From CAZXPY01 sp964643435 (GTDB taxonomy: Bacteria; Patescibacteriota; Microgenomatia; Woykebacterales; RBG-16-39-9b), in NCBI GenBank assembly GCA_964643435.1, contig CAZXPY010000001.1, positions 62,001 through 126,000 on the forward strand: DNA of 64,000 nt. Direction: 5' to 3'. Positions within the stretch are counted from its first letter, which is position 1; every line of letters starts with the position of its first letter. Of this stretch, positions 41,980 to 49,598 are shown one piece after another. The notes under the pieces are model-generated. The model was given only the letters and a program-made list of their open reading frames with translations, did not search any database and had not been told where the DNA came from. The translations under genes were made by a program, and so were the position numbers.

Positions 41980-42763
41980 AATTCAAAAACTTTCGGTTAT
42001 AGTACCGGCGTTTAAACAAGCAGATTCAGTAACGGCTGATATAAAAAATATAATAAACACTCTTAAACAGATTCGTTATTCTTGGGAGCTAATAGTAGTG
42101 GTAGATGGTAAAGAAGATGAGACATACAATCGGGCGAAAAAATTGGAGAGTGAACAAATTAGAGTTTACGGTTTTGAAAAAAATAGAGGAAAGGGTTACG
42201 CAGTTCGTTACGGTATGGCAAGGAGTAGTGGCGATATAATTGCTTTTTTAGATTCGGGTATGGAAATTAATCCAAACGGTATTAGTATGTTGCTTGAACA
42301 TCTGGAATGGTATAGGGCCGATGTGGTAGTGGGTTCCAAACGTCACCCTGCTTCTAAGGTTAATTATCCCTTTTTTCGGAGAATTTTAAGTTTAGGCTAC
42401 CAAATTTTAGTCTTTTTACTTTTTGGTTTAAGAATAAGAGACACCCAAGTCGGTTTGAAAGTTTTTCGACGAGGGGTCTTGGAAGACGTTCTGCCCAGAC
42501 TTTTAGTTAAAAGATATGCATTTGATGTGGAGATGTTAGCCGTTGCCCATTATTTGGGGTATAAGCGAATCTTTGAGGCTCCGGTTGAACTTGAATATAA
42601 TTTTTCCCTAGCAGCAGCAGCAAAATGGAGTAACATTTTAAATATGTTGGTCGATACTTTTGCAATTTTCTATCGCTTAAAAATTCTTAACTACTACAGT
42701 GATAAAAATAAAAGAAAATGGCGCTACGACCCAGAACTCGAATTTAAAGTCAATGTTGGATAG
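41966..42763 (+). CDS. GT2 glycosyltransferase, Alg5-like
   Basis: A 265-residue GT2 with 'SVIVPAFKQADSVTADI', 'VVVDGKEDETYNRAK', 'NRGKGYAVRYGMARSSG' and 'RDTQVGLKVFRRGVLE'. The metal site reads 'FLDSGMEINP', with Gly where the second acidic residue normally stands, so metal binding may differ. It overlaps the flippase gene by 14 bases and seems to end the operon, since the next gene has its own promoter. Confidence 0.8.
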   Translation: MEETRIQKLSVIVPAFKQADSVTADIKNIINTLKQIRYSWELIVVVDGKEDETYNRAKKLESEQIRVYGFEKNRGKGYAVRYGMARSSGDIIAFLDSGMEINPNGISMLLEHLEWYRADVVVGSKRHPASKVNYPFFRRILSLGYQILVFLLFGLRIRDTQVGLKVFRRGVLEDVLPRLLVKRYAFDVEMLAVAHYLGYKRIFEAPVELEYNFSLAAAAKWSNILNMLVDTFAIFYRLKILNYYSDKNKRKWRYDPELEFKVNVG

Positions 42764-42770
42764 CTTATAG

Positions 42771-42799
42771 TTGCAAAAAACTGATATTTATGATATACT
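42771..42799 (+). promoter_or_regulatory. Promoter of the GNAT acetyltransferase gene
   Basis: TTGCAA (42771-42776), 17-base spacer and an extended -10 (TGA then TATACT at 42794-42799). Transcription near 42806 gives a leader of about 26 bases with a ribosome-binding site. Confidence 0.6.
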
Positions 42800-42817
42800 T
42801 CTACCCCAATTCGCCAA

Positions 42818-42824
42818 AAGGAGG
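42818..42824 (+). promoter_or_regulatory. Strong Shine-Dalgarno site
   Basis: AAGGAGG seven bases before the ATG at 42832. It is the only full Shine-Dalgarno site noticed before a first gene of a transcription unit in this window. Confidence 0.6.
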
Positions 42825-42831
42825 AGGATAG

Positions 42832-43401
42832 ATGGATCAGACTCAAGAAAAACTTCTTGATGATTTAGAACGTTACGAAGAAAGGACTTGGCCAGAGGGT
42901 ACCCGGGCAAGTCGGGAGAACTTTGCTGCTAGGCTAAGAACTTTTTCCGAAGGCTTTTTGATTGAAAAAACTGGCGGTGAAATTGCTGGTGTCTGTACAG
43001 CTGAGATCATAAACTATGACCCAGATAAGCCCCCTCTTTCTTGGGAGGAGGTTACCGATAATGGGTCTATCAATACCCATGACCCTTCTGGCAACGCTCT
43101 TTACATCGTTTCTATTGGTGTAGACCCTAAGTACCAGGGTAAGGGTGTTGGATCTTCACTACTTAATAGGCAAAAGGAATTAGCGCGTTCTTTGGGTTTG
43201 CAATACGTAGTTTTAGGTAGCCGTGTGCCTTTTTACCACCAGCACAAAGAAGTACCGGTTGAAGATTACGTTGAAACTGACCCTGAAATTCGATTTTATC
43301 GAAAAAATTCCTTCGAAATGGTGAAAATTGTGCCAAACTATATGGAGTATGATAAGGAAAGTCTAAACTACGGGGTGGTTATGCACTGCAAAGTTTCATA
43401 A
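42832..43401 (+). CDS. GNAT-family N-acetyltransferase
   Basis: A 189-residue GNAT protein. The acetyl-CoA loop is 'YQGKGVGSSLLNRQ' (about residue 102) after the strand 'LYIVSIGVDPK', and the C-terminal 'FYRKNSFEMV' strand is typical. The substrate is unknown; a sugar amine or an amino acid are both possible. It is monocistronic, has a leader with strong Shine-Dalgarno signal, and looks richer in G+C and poorer in Lys than its neighbours, so it may have a different origin or expression level. Confidence 0.82.
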   Translation: MDQTQEKLLDDLERYEERTWPEGTRASRENFAARLRTFSEGFLIEKTGGEIAGVCTAEIINYDPDKPPLSWEEVTDNGSINTHDPSGNALYIVSIGVDPKYQGKGVGSSLLNRQKELARSLGLQYVVLGSRVPFYHQHKEVPVEDYVETDPEIRFYRKNSFEMVKIVPNYMEYDKESLNYGVVMHCKVS

Positions 43402-43423
43402 TCGCCCCTTCTTATTTTATAAT
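43394..43423 (+). promoter_or_regulatory. Leaderless promoter before the GlmU-domain gene
   Basis: TTTCAT (43394-43399), 18-base spacer, perfect TATAAT (43418-43423). The -10 box overlaps the ATG at 43422, so translation must start at the next ATG, 43431, eight bases after the box. Confidence 0.55.
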
Positions 43424-43430
43424 GATTAAA

Positions 43431-44123
43431 ATGAAACTAAATATACCAGATAAGAAGACAAGAGAAACAATAAATAAGAACCATCTTAAAAACAACGTAA
43501 CAATAGTTGATCCTTTGACAAGCTATATTTCCGCCGAAGTTAAAATTAAAGCTGGTACAACAATTTACCCTAATACGTTTATCTTAGGGAAAAGTGAAAT
43601 TGGCCAAAATTGCGATATTGGCCCAAATAGTTTAATTACCGATTCAAAAATAGGATTGGGTTCTAAAATAATTTATTCAGTAATAGAAGAATCGGAGGTT
43701 TCTTTTGGTGTTTCTGTTGGACCATTTTCGCATTTGCGACCAAAAACTTTTGTTGAAAGTAAAGTTCGAATCGGTAATTTTGCAGAAATTAAAAATTCTA
43801 AGATTGGAGAGGGTTCAGAAATTGGTCACCACTGTTATATTGGAGATACAACTTTAGGTAGAGGAGTAAATATTGGTGCAGGAACAATTACGGCCAATTT
43901 TGATGGGGTGAAAAAATACGAAACTAAAATAGCCGATAAAGTTTTTCTTGGATCCAACACTGTTCTGGTTGCGCCAGTTAATATTGGTGAAGAGGCAAAA
44001 ACCGGAGCAGGCGCAGTCGTAATAAACGATCTTCCTCCTAACAGCCTTTCTGTTGGAGTACCAGCAAAAGTTATAAAAATAAAGGGTAAGCGGGTTAAAA
44101 CAAGTGAAAATCTTGATCTTTAA
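43431..44123 (+). CDS. Stand-alone GlmU-type left-handed beta-helix acyltransferase
   Basis: A 230-residue hexapeptide-repeat protein matching the C-terminal acetyltransferase half of GlmU. 'GPFSHLRPKTF', 'IGNFAEIKNSKIGEGSEIGH' and 'YIGDTTLGRGVNIGAGTITA' positions, then 'NFDGVKKYETKI' and 'FLGSNTVLVAPVNIG', follow GlmU closely. The N-terminal uridylyltransferase half is missing: only about 15 residues precede the helix. It may acetylate glucosamine 1-phosphate with a separate pyrophosphorylase elsewhere, or acetylate another amino sugar. It overlaps the next gene by 20 bases. Confidence 0.82.
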   Translation: MKLNIPDKKTRETINKNHLKNNVTIVDPLTSYISAEVKIKAGTTIYPNTFILGKSEIGQNCDIGPNSLITDSKIGLGSKIIYSVIEESEVSFGVSVGPFSHLRPKTFVESKVRIGNFAEIKNSKIGEGSEIGHHCYIGDTTLGRGVNIGAGTITANFDGVKKYETKIADKVFLGSNTVLVAPVNIGEEAKTGAGAVVINDLPPNSLSVGVPAKVIKIKGKRVKTSENLDL

Positions 44124-45204
44124 TTGGCGGGATATTAAAAACCCCAAATCTGGAGGCGCCGAACTCGTCACCCACGAAATTTCTAAGAGATGGGTAAACC
44201 GCGGGCACGAAGTTACTCTTTTTACATCTTCTTTCCCTCTCTCAAAAAAAGAAGAAATTATTGACAAAGTAAAAATTATCCGTAGCGGCCAGCAATGGAG
44301 CGTCCATTGGAAAGCCTATCTTCATTATAAAAAATATTTTAAGGGAAAGTTTGACATCGTAATTGACGAGATAAATACAATTCCCTTTTTTACTCCTCTT
44401 TACGTTAAAGAGAAAAAAATAGCCTATTTTAATCAACTTGCCCGGGAAATTTGGTTTTATGAAAGTTTTTTCCCTGTTTTTCTGTTAGGTTATCTACTAG
44501 AACCTCTTTATTTAAGATTTTACCGGAATATTCCGACAATGGTAATATCCGCTTCTACGAAAAGGGACTTAGTGTCAATGGGTTTTAAAAATGTGGAAGT
44601 TTTTCCTATGGCAGTTGACTTTGAAAAAACCCAGAAATTCTTAGAGGAAAAGGAAAAAAATTTAACAATTATTTATGTTGGGAGGTTAGTTTCTTCCAAA
44701 AAAGTGGTTGATATAATTGGGGCTTTTCGGATAATTGCCAAAAAGGCAAAAGATTCTAAACTTTGGATTGTTGGTTCAGGAAATAAGAAATATGAAGAAA
44801 AGCTAAAAAAATTAGTTGAAAAGTACTCTTTAAAAGATTCAGTGAGGTTTTTTGGCTACGTAACCCAAGAGGAAAAATATAAGTTAATGAGTAAAGCTAC
44901 AGTTATTGCAGTTACATCCATAAGAGAAGGTTGGGGGTTAATTGTCACTGAAGCAAATTCACTTATGACCCCGGCGGTTGTTTATAACAGCCCAGGCTTA
45001 CGCGACGCTGTTATACATAACGAAACTGGTTTAATCTGCGAAGATAACAACCCGGACGATTTAGCTAAGAATATTCTTAGTCTTTTGAATAGAGATATTT
45101 ATAGTCGGTTACAAAAAAATGCCTATACTGACAGTAAAAATAAAACTTGGGAAAAAACTGCCAAAACTTCTTTACAAATATTAAAAAAAATTTATTATGG
45201 ATAA
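44104..45204 (+). CDS. GT4 glycosyltransferase
   Basis: A 366-residue GT-B enzyme. N-terminal acceptor loop 'KSGGAELVTHEISKRW'; donor domain begins at 'IIYVGRLVSSKKVVDII' with 'LWIVGSG', 'VRFFGYVTQEEKY' and the Glu-x7-Glu motif in 'REGWGLIVTEANSL'. A retaining transferase adding a hexose to a lipid-linked glycan is expected. The GTG start lies inside the end of the GlmU-like gene. It overlaps the next GT2 gene by 8 bases. Confidence 0.85.
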   Translation: MKILIFNWRDIKNPKSGGAELVTHEISKRWVNRGHEVTLFTSSFPLSKKEEIIDKVKIIRSGQQWSVHWKAYLHYKKYFKGKFDIVIDEINTIPFFTPLYVKEKKIAYFNQLAREIWFYESFFPVFLLGYLLEPLYLRFYRNIPTMVISASTKRDLVSMGFKNVEVFPMAVDFEKTQKFLEEKEKNLTIIYVGRLVSSKKVVDIIGAFRIIAKKAKDSKLWIVGSGNKKYEEKLKKLVEKYSLKDSVRFFGYVTQEEKYKLMSKATVIAVTSIREGWGLIVTEANSLMTPAVVYNSPGLRDAVIHNETGLICEDNNPDDLAKNILSLLNRDIYSRLQKNAYTDSKNKTWEKTAKTSLQILKKIYYG

Positions 45205-46012
45205 GTTTTTAGTTTCCTGTATTGTAAACACGAGAAATGAAGAAAAATTGATTCAGAACTGTTTAGATTCTATTAAGGACCAAACTTACGAAGGTACCGA
45301 AATAATTGTTGTTGATAATAATTCAACCGATAATACAAAACAAATCTCTAAAAGATATACCGATAAAGTACTTAATTTTGGACCAGAACGGAGCTCCCAA
45401 AAAAATTTTGGTGCAAAAAAAGCAAGTGGAGAATATCTATTATTCGTAGACGCCGATATGGAATTGAATAAAAATGTAATTAGAGAATGTATCCAACTGA
45501 TCAAAGAAGATTCTAGTATGAAAGCGATAATTATTCCCGAAGAATCCTTCGGCGAAGGGTTTTGGGCAGAAGTACGAGCGTTGGAAAAAAAATGCTACCT
45601 CGAAGATCCTTATATTGAAGCGGCAAGATTTTTTTTAAGAGAAGTATTTCTAAAAACGGGGGGTTATGATGAGGGATTAATCGCTGGAGAAGATTGGGAT
45701 TTAACTAATCGGTTGAAGGGAAAGATTAAAATTGGGAGAATCAAGAGCTTTTTAAGGCATAATGAAGGGAAGCTTTCTTTATTTGGTGCAGTAAGAAAAA
45801 AATTTTATTACAGTAAGCATATTAAGAAATTTATAGATAAAAATAAGAATTTTTCTCAACTTACCCCTTTTCGAATTGCGTTTCTGCGTAATTGGCGTCT
45901 ACTTATTGGAAATCCAATCCTTTCTTTAGGTTTGGTAATACTCAAAACTTGTGAATTTAGTGCCGGTTTGGTAGGATTGTTGTTAAGCCCTTCCAAGAAA
46001 GGGCAATTTTAA
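45197..46012 (+). CDS. GT2 glycosyltransferase
   Basis: A 271-residue GT2: 'SCIVNTRNEEKLIQNCL', 'VVDNNSTDNTKQIS', metal site 'FVDADMELNK', and 'GEDWDLTNRLKG' as the acceptor-side ED motif. Unlike the Dpm1-type proteins it resembles chain-building transferases that work on sugar acceptors. A short hydrophobic stretch near residues 245-265 may attach it to the membrane. Last gene before a possible terminator. Confidence 0.84.
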   Translation: MDKFLVSCIVNTRNEEKLIQNCLDSIKDQTYEGTEIIVVDNNSTDNTKQISKRYTDKVLNFGPERSSQKNFGAKKASGEYLLFVDADMELNKNVIRECIQLIKEDSSMKAIIIPEESFGEGFWAEVRALEKKCYLEDPYIEAARFFLREVFLKTGGYDEGLIAGEDWDLTNRLKGKIKIGRIKSFLRHNEGKLSLFGAVRKKFYYSKHIKKFIDKNKNFSQLTPFRIAFLRNWRLLIGNPILSLGLVILKTCEFSAGLVGLLLSPSKKGQF

Positions 46013-46018
46013 AGGGAA

Positions 46019-46041
46019 AAAATGAGATTTTCATCTCTTTT
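46019..46041 (+). terminator. Small hairpin followed by T4
   Basis: GAGAT (46024-46028), TTTC loop, ATCTC (46033-46037) and TTTT; the upstream AAAA can pair with the T run across one bulged base. It lies between two transcription units. The stem is short, so termination would be weak. Confidence 0.35.
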
Positions 46042-46046
46042 ATAAA
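46041..46046 (+). promoter_or_regulatory. Possible -10 box before the DegT-fold gene
   Basis: TATAAA ends five bases before ATG 46051. The fit to a leaderless start is approximate and no -35 box is evident. Confidence 0.3.
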
Positions 46047-46050
46047 TAAA

Positions 46051-47253
46051 ATGAAAAAACCAAAATATCAAATTGGAGTTGGTGGTACTTTTATTGGAGC
46101 TAGTGCTAGAAGATACGTTAACGATGTATTAACAAGTAATCGGCTTTCTTACGGAAAATATACTCAGAAACTGGAGGAAAAATTTGCCCGGCTGCATAAC
46201 CGAAAGTTTGCTATTTTTTGTAATTCCGGCACCAGTGCTCTTCAAGTAGCCGTACACGCTCTGAAAGAATACTATGGCTGGAAGAGTGGCGATGAAGTTT
46301 TAGTTCCGGCAATTACATTTATCGCTACTAGTAACGTTGTACTTGCCAATAATTTGAAGCCAGTTTTTGTTGATGTTGAGAAAGATTATTATGAAATTGA
46401 TCCCACAAAAATAGAAGAAAAAATAACGAGTAAAACTCGGGCAATTATGCCTGTTCATCTTTTTGGTCAACCTTGCGATATGGAGCCCATTTTAAAAATA
46501 GCCGAAAAACACAATTTGAAGGTGATTGAAGATTCTTGTGAGACAATGTTTGTAAAATATAAGGGTGAGCCGACTGGGTCTTGGGGTGATATAGCTTGTT
46601 TCTCGACTTACGTTGCCCATCTTTTAGTTACCGGAGTTGGCGGTTTCGCTTTAACTAACGATCCTGATTTAGCCGTTTTGCTTAAAAGTCTTTTTAACCA
46701 CGGTCGAGATAATATTTATCTTTCAATAGATGATGATAAAACTTCTGATCCAAAGAAGCTTTTCAAAATTGCCAATCGCCGTTTCAACTTTATCCATATT
46801 GGTTACAGTTACCGAGCGACTGAGATGGAAGCAGCCCTTGGATTAGTAGGGTTGGAACAAAAGAACATAATGTTAAAAAAACGTCAGGAAAATGCAAGAT
46901 ATTTAACAATTCACCTAAAAAAATTTGAAAATGATCTTCAGCTACCAAAAATCCGTTCCCGAACCGAGCATGCTTTTATGATGTACCCAATTGTTATTAG
47001 GAAGAACTCAAAAATAAAGAGAGATGATTTAATTTACTTTTTGGAGAAGGAACGTATAGAAACACGCTATTTAATGCCACTTCTCTCCCAACCAATTTAC
47101 AAAAAACTTTTTGGTAATATTGAAAAAGATTACCCCGTGGCAAAATGGATTGATAGTAATGGTTTTTATATTGGTTGTCATCAAGAACTAAAAAAAAGCG
47201 ACCTTGATTATGTTGTCTACACATTCGAAAAATTTTTTGAAAAAAAAGGCTAA
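46051..47253 (+). CDS. DegT/DnrJ-fold PLP/PMP enzyme with Lys-to-His change: likely sugar 3-dehydratase (ColD/E1 type)
   Basis: A 400-residue fold-type I enzyme of the DegT/DnrJ/EryC1/StrS family: 'FCNSGTSALQVAVHAL' (phosphate site), 'VPAITFIATSNVV', cofactor Asp in 'VIEDSCE' (residue 161) and 'GYSYRATEMEAALGL'. The residue that should be the Schiff-base lysine is His190, in 'CFSTYVAHLLVTGVGG'. Family aminotransferases keep Lys here; the known exceptions are PMP-dependent 3-dehydratases such as ColD (GDP-4-keto-6-deoxymannose 3-dehydratase) and E1/RfbH. The length is closer to ColD (about 390) than E1 (about 437), and the E1 iron-sulfur Cys set is not apparent. With Gmd at 25116, a 3,6-dideoxyhexose product is plausible but unproven. 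Confidence 0.78.
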   Translation: MKKPKYQIGVGGTFIGASARRYVNDVLTSNRLSYGKYTQKLEEKFARLHNRKFAIFCNSGTSALQVAVHALKEYYGWKSGDEVLVPAITFIATSNVVLANNLKPVFVDVEKDYYEIDPTKIEEKITSKTRAIMPVHLFGQPCDMEPILKIAEKHNLKVIEDSCETMFVKYKGEPTGSWGDIACFSTYVAHLLVTGVGGFALTNDPDLAVLLKSLFNHGRDNIYLSIDDDKTSDPKKLFKIANRRFNFIHIGYSYRATEMEAALGLVGLEQKNIMLKKRQENARYLTIHLKKFENDLQLPKIRSRTEHAFMMYPIVIRKNSKIKRDDLIYFLEKERIETRYLMPLLSQPIYKKLFGNIEKDYPVAKWIDSNGFYIGCHQELKKSDLDYVVYTFEKFFEKKG

Positions 47254-48427
47254 TTTAAAAATTGGAATAATGGTTGATGCTCTGCATCTTGGTGGGGTTG
47301 AGAAAGTTGCAGCGAGAGAGGTAAAAGAACTTTTAAAAAAGGGGATTGATGCGAAGTTTATAGTTTTAAGAAAAGATTTTGGAGAAGCAAAAGAATTTAA
47401 AAAAATTTTGCGGGATGTACCAACGATTTACTTAGACCAAAGATTACCAGCAATTGCCCGTTTCTCCTTTGTTTTTCCGCCCTTTTCTTATTTTTCGCTT
47501 TTTCATATAACCTATCCCTTTCTAATTCCCCTTGTTGTAAAAAGCGATGAGTTTGATTGTCTTATAAGTCATGCCACTTATACAACTTTTACCGCTTTTG
47601 GAATAAGTAAATCCAAAGGGATTTCTTATATCCCAATTATTTGGGATCCAATTTCGTACATTTTGGGTAAAGTCTATAGACATACAATTTTAAAACACTT
47701 TTTCCCAATTTTATTACCTCTTGGAAGATTTTTAGATTCTTTTTTAGTCAAGAATTCTTTGGCAACACTTACAACTTGTTCGGAACATAAATCAACTCTT
47801 GAGAGACTTTCTAAAAGAAAAGTTAATATTTTTACGCCCGGATGCGACCCACTGACGAGAGTTCCATTAAAAAGAGAAAATTTTATCCTTTCAGTTACAA
47901 AGTGGACTACTGGTAAGAAAGCTGAATTTTTGTTTGAACTGCTTTCGAAAATGCCTAAAGAAGTAAAACTAGTTTTAGCTGGCGCTTGGAATAAAAAATA
48001 CTTAGCTGAGATTAAAAAATTAATTGAAAAAACCAATTTTCAGAAAAGAGTTTTAATTACTGGTAGTATTAGTGAAAGTAAGCTACGGGGGCTTTACCAA
48101 AAAGCAAAAGTTTTGGTTTTAGCAAATTTTGAAGCCTTTGGTATGGGGGGTCTAGAAGCATCTGCTTATGGCTGTCCGATTATAATTCCAAAAGGATCAG
48201 GGGTCACGCAAATTTTTATTGATGGGAAAAGTGGCATTTTTCCAAAGGAAGGGGATAAGGAAGGCTATTTAAAGGCGTTAAAAAGAGTTTACAATGATGA
48301 AAATTTGGCAGTAAGTTTAGGAAAAAACGCTTGGAAAATAGCTAAGGAAAAAAGCTGGAACAATCACGCGCAGTTTCTAATTAATTTTGTCTCAGCCGAG
48401 CTAAATAAGAAATTCCATGAAGCCTAA
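47210..48427 (+). CDS. GT4 glycosyltransferase
   Basis: A GT-B protein of about 405 residues. The conserved N-terminus is 'IGIMVDALHLGGVEKVAARE'. The donor domain has 'ILSVTKWTTGKKAEFL', 'KLVLAGAW', 'VLITGSISESKLRGLY' and the Glu-x7-Glu motif in 'FEAFGMGGLEASAYG'. The start is uncertain: ATG 47210 overlaps the previous gene by 44 bases, while TTG 47237 starts only eight residues before the conserved part and may be the real one. Sugar and acceptor unknown. Confidence 0.82.
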   Translation: MLSTHSKNFLKKKANLKIGIMVDALHLGGVEKVAAREVKELLKKGIDAKFIVLRKDFGEAKEFKKILRDVPTIYLDQRLPAIARFSFVFPPFSYFSLFHITYPFLIPLVVKSDEFDCLISHATYTTFTAFGISKSKGISYIPIIWDPISYILGKVYRHTILKHFFPILLPLGRFLDSFLVKNSLATLTTCSEHKSTLERLSKRKVNIFTPGCDPLTRVPLKRENFILSVTKWTTGKKAEFLFELLSKMPKEVKLVLAGAWNKKYLAEIKKLIEKTNFQKRVLITGSISESKLRGLYQKAKVLVLANFEAFGMGGLEASAYGCPIIIPKGSGVTQIFIDGKSGIFPKEGDKEGYLKALKRVYNDENLAVSLGKNAWKIAKEKSWNNHAQFLINFVSAELNKKFHEA

Positions 48428-49598
48428 AAATTGGAGAGTTATCCATATACTTTTTAACGGAATTATTTCAGAGGATTCAATTAGTGGAGGAGATCAGTTA
48501 ATCTTAGATTTAGTCAAAAATATTCCTTCACAAATCGAACTTGTAGTAATACTCCCAGAAAAAGCCAGAAAATATTGGGACCAGTTAAAATTAAAAAATA
48601 CTAAAGTTTATTCGCTAAGGAACTGGTTTTTTGATCGATCTCAAAACCCCCTTTTTGTTTTCCTCACTTATCTAAGAAGAGCGATTATATCATATTTAAT
48701 TTTAAAGAAAGAAAAAAATATTCAAATAATTTATAGTTGCTCAGACGTTGTCTTAGCAGATATTTTGCCGGCATTTTTTATTAAGTTGGGTAGAAAAGAC
48801 GTAATTTGGCTATCCCGAAATTACCATTTAATTTTGCCGCCTGCAAAAAGACAAGGGAATCTATTGGTTAATATAATATCTTTCCTAGGACAAAAAATTA
48901 ACTTTTGGATGATGAAGGAAAAATCTGATAAGATTTTAGCTTTAAACAATGCTTTAAAGAAACAGCTTATTAAACATAGATTTCCGAAAGAAAAACTCTC
49001 GGTTTTAGGTGCGGGTGTAGATACCCAAGTGATTAAGAAACATAAAATAAGAAAAAAGTATGATTACGAAGCAGTAGTCTTAGGGAGAATCCACCCTGCG
49101 AAGGGGATTTATGACTTAGTTAGAATTTGGGCTTTGGTGGTTAAAACGTCACCTGAGTATAAACTGGCAGTTGTTGGTAGTGGCGCCGTCCAACACGTGG
49201 TAGAACTAAGAAGAAGAATACGTGAATCTAAATTAGAAAAAAATATTGATTTATTAGGTTTTATACCAAAAGAAGATGTATATGATATTCTAAAAAGTGC
49301 TCAAGTTTTTCTTTGTCCTGACCATGAGAATGGTTGGGGGTTAGCTGTTTGTGAAGCCATGGCGTCTGGTTTACCAGTAGTTTCTTATAACATCGATATA
49401 TTTGGAAGCGTTTACCAAAAGGGTTTTATCTCTGTTCCATTATTCGATACTAAATTATTTGCTGAAAAAATAATTTTTTTGCTTGAAAATAAAGATGAAA
49501 GACTACGAATCTCTCAAGATGCAAGAGCACAGTCAGAACAGTATGAAAATAAAAAAGTAGCGGCTACATTCTTAAATTTACTTAAAGAATATGATTAA
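48417..49598 (+). CDS. GT4 glycosyltransferase
   Basis: A 393-residue GT-B enzyme: 'SGGDQLILDLVKNI' in the acceptor domain; 'AVVLGRIHPAKGIYDLV', 'LAVVGSGAVQHV', 'IDLLGFIPKEDVYDIL' and Glu-x7-Glu in 'HENGWGLAVCEAMASG' in the donor domain. It overlaps the previous gene by 11 and the next by 8 bases, as part of a run of three GT4 genes that probably add successive sugars to one chain. Confidence 0.85.
   Translation: MKPKNWRVIHILFNGIISEDSISGGDQLILDLVKNIPSQIELVVILPEKARKYWDQLKLKNTKVYSLRNWFFDRSQNPLFVFLTYLRRAIISYLILKKEKNIQIIYSCSDVVLADILPAFFIKLGRKDVIWLSRNYHLILPPAKRQGNLLVNIISFLGQKINFWMMKEKSDKILALNNALKKQLIKHRFPKEKLSVLGAGVDTQVIKKHKIRKKYDYEAVVLGRIHPAKGIYDLVRIWALVVKTSPEYKLAVVGSGAVQHVVELRRRIRESKLEKNIDLLGFIPKEDVYDILKSAQVFLCPDHENGWGLAVCEAMASGLPVVSYNIDIFGSVYQKGFISVPLFDTKLFAEKIIFLLENKDERLRISQDARAQSEQYENKKVAATFLNLLKEYD

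Noticed and set aside
46051..47253. Ordinary sugar aminotransferase (ArnB/PseC/RffA type)
   Set aside because: The lysine needed for transamination is replaced by His190.
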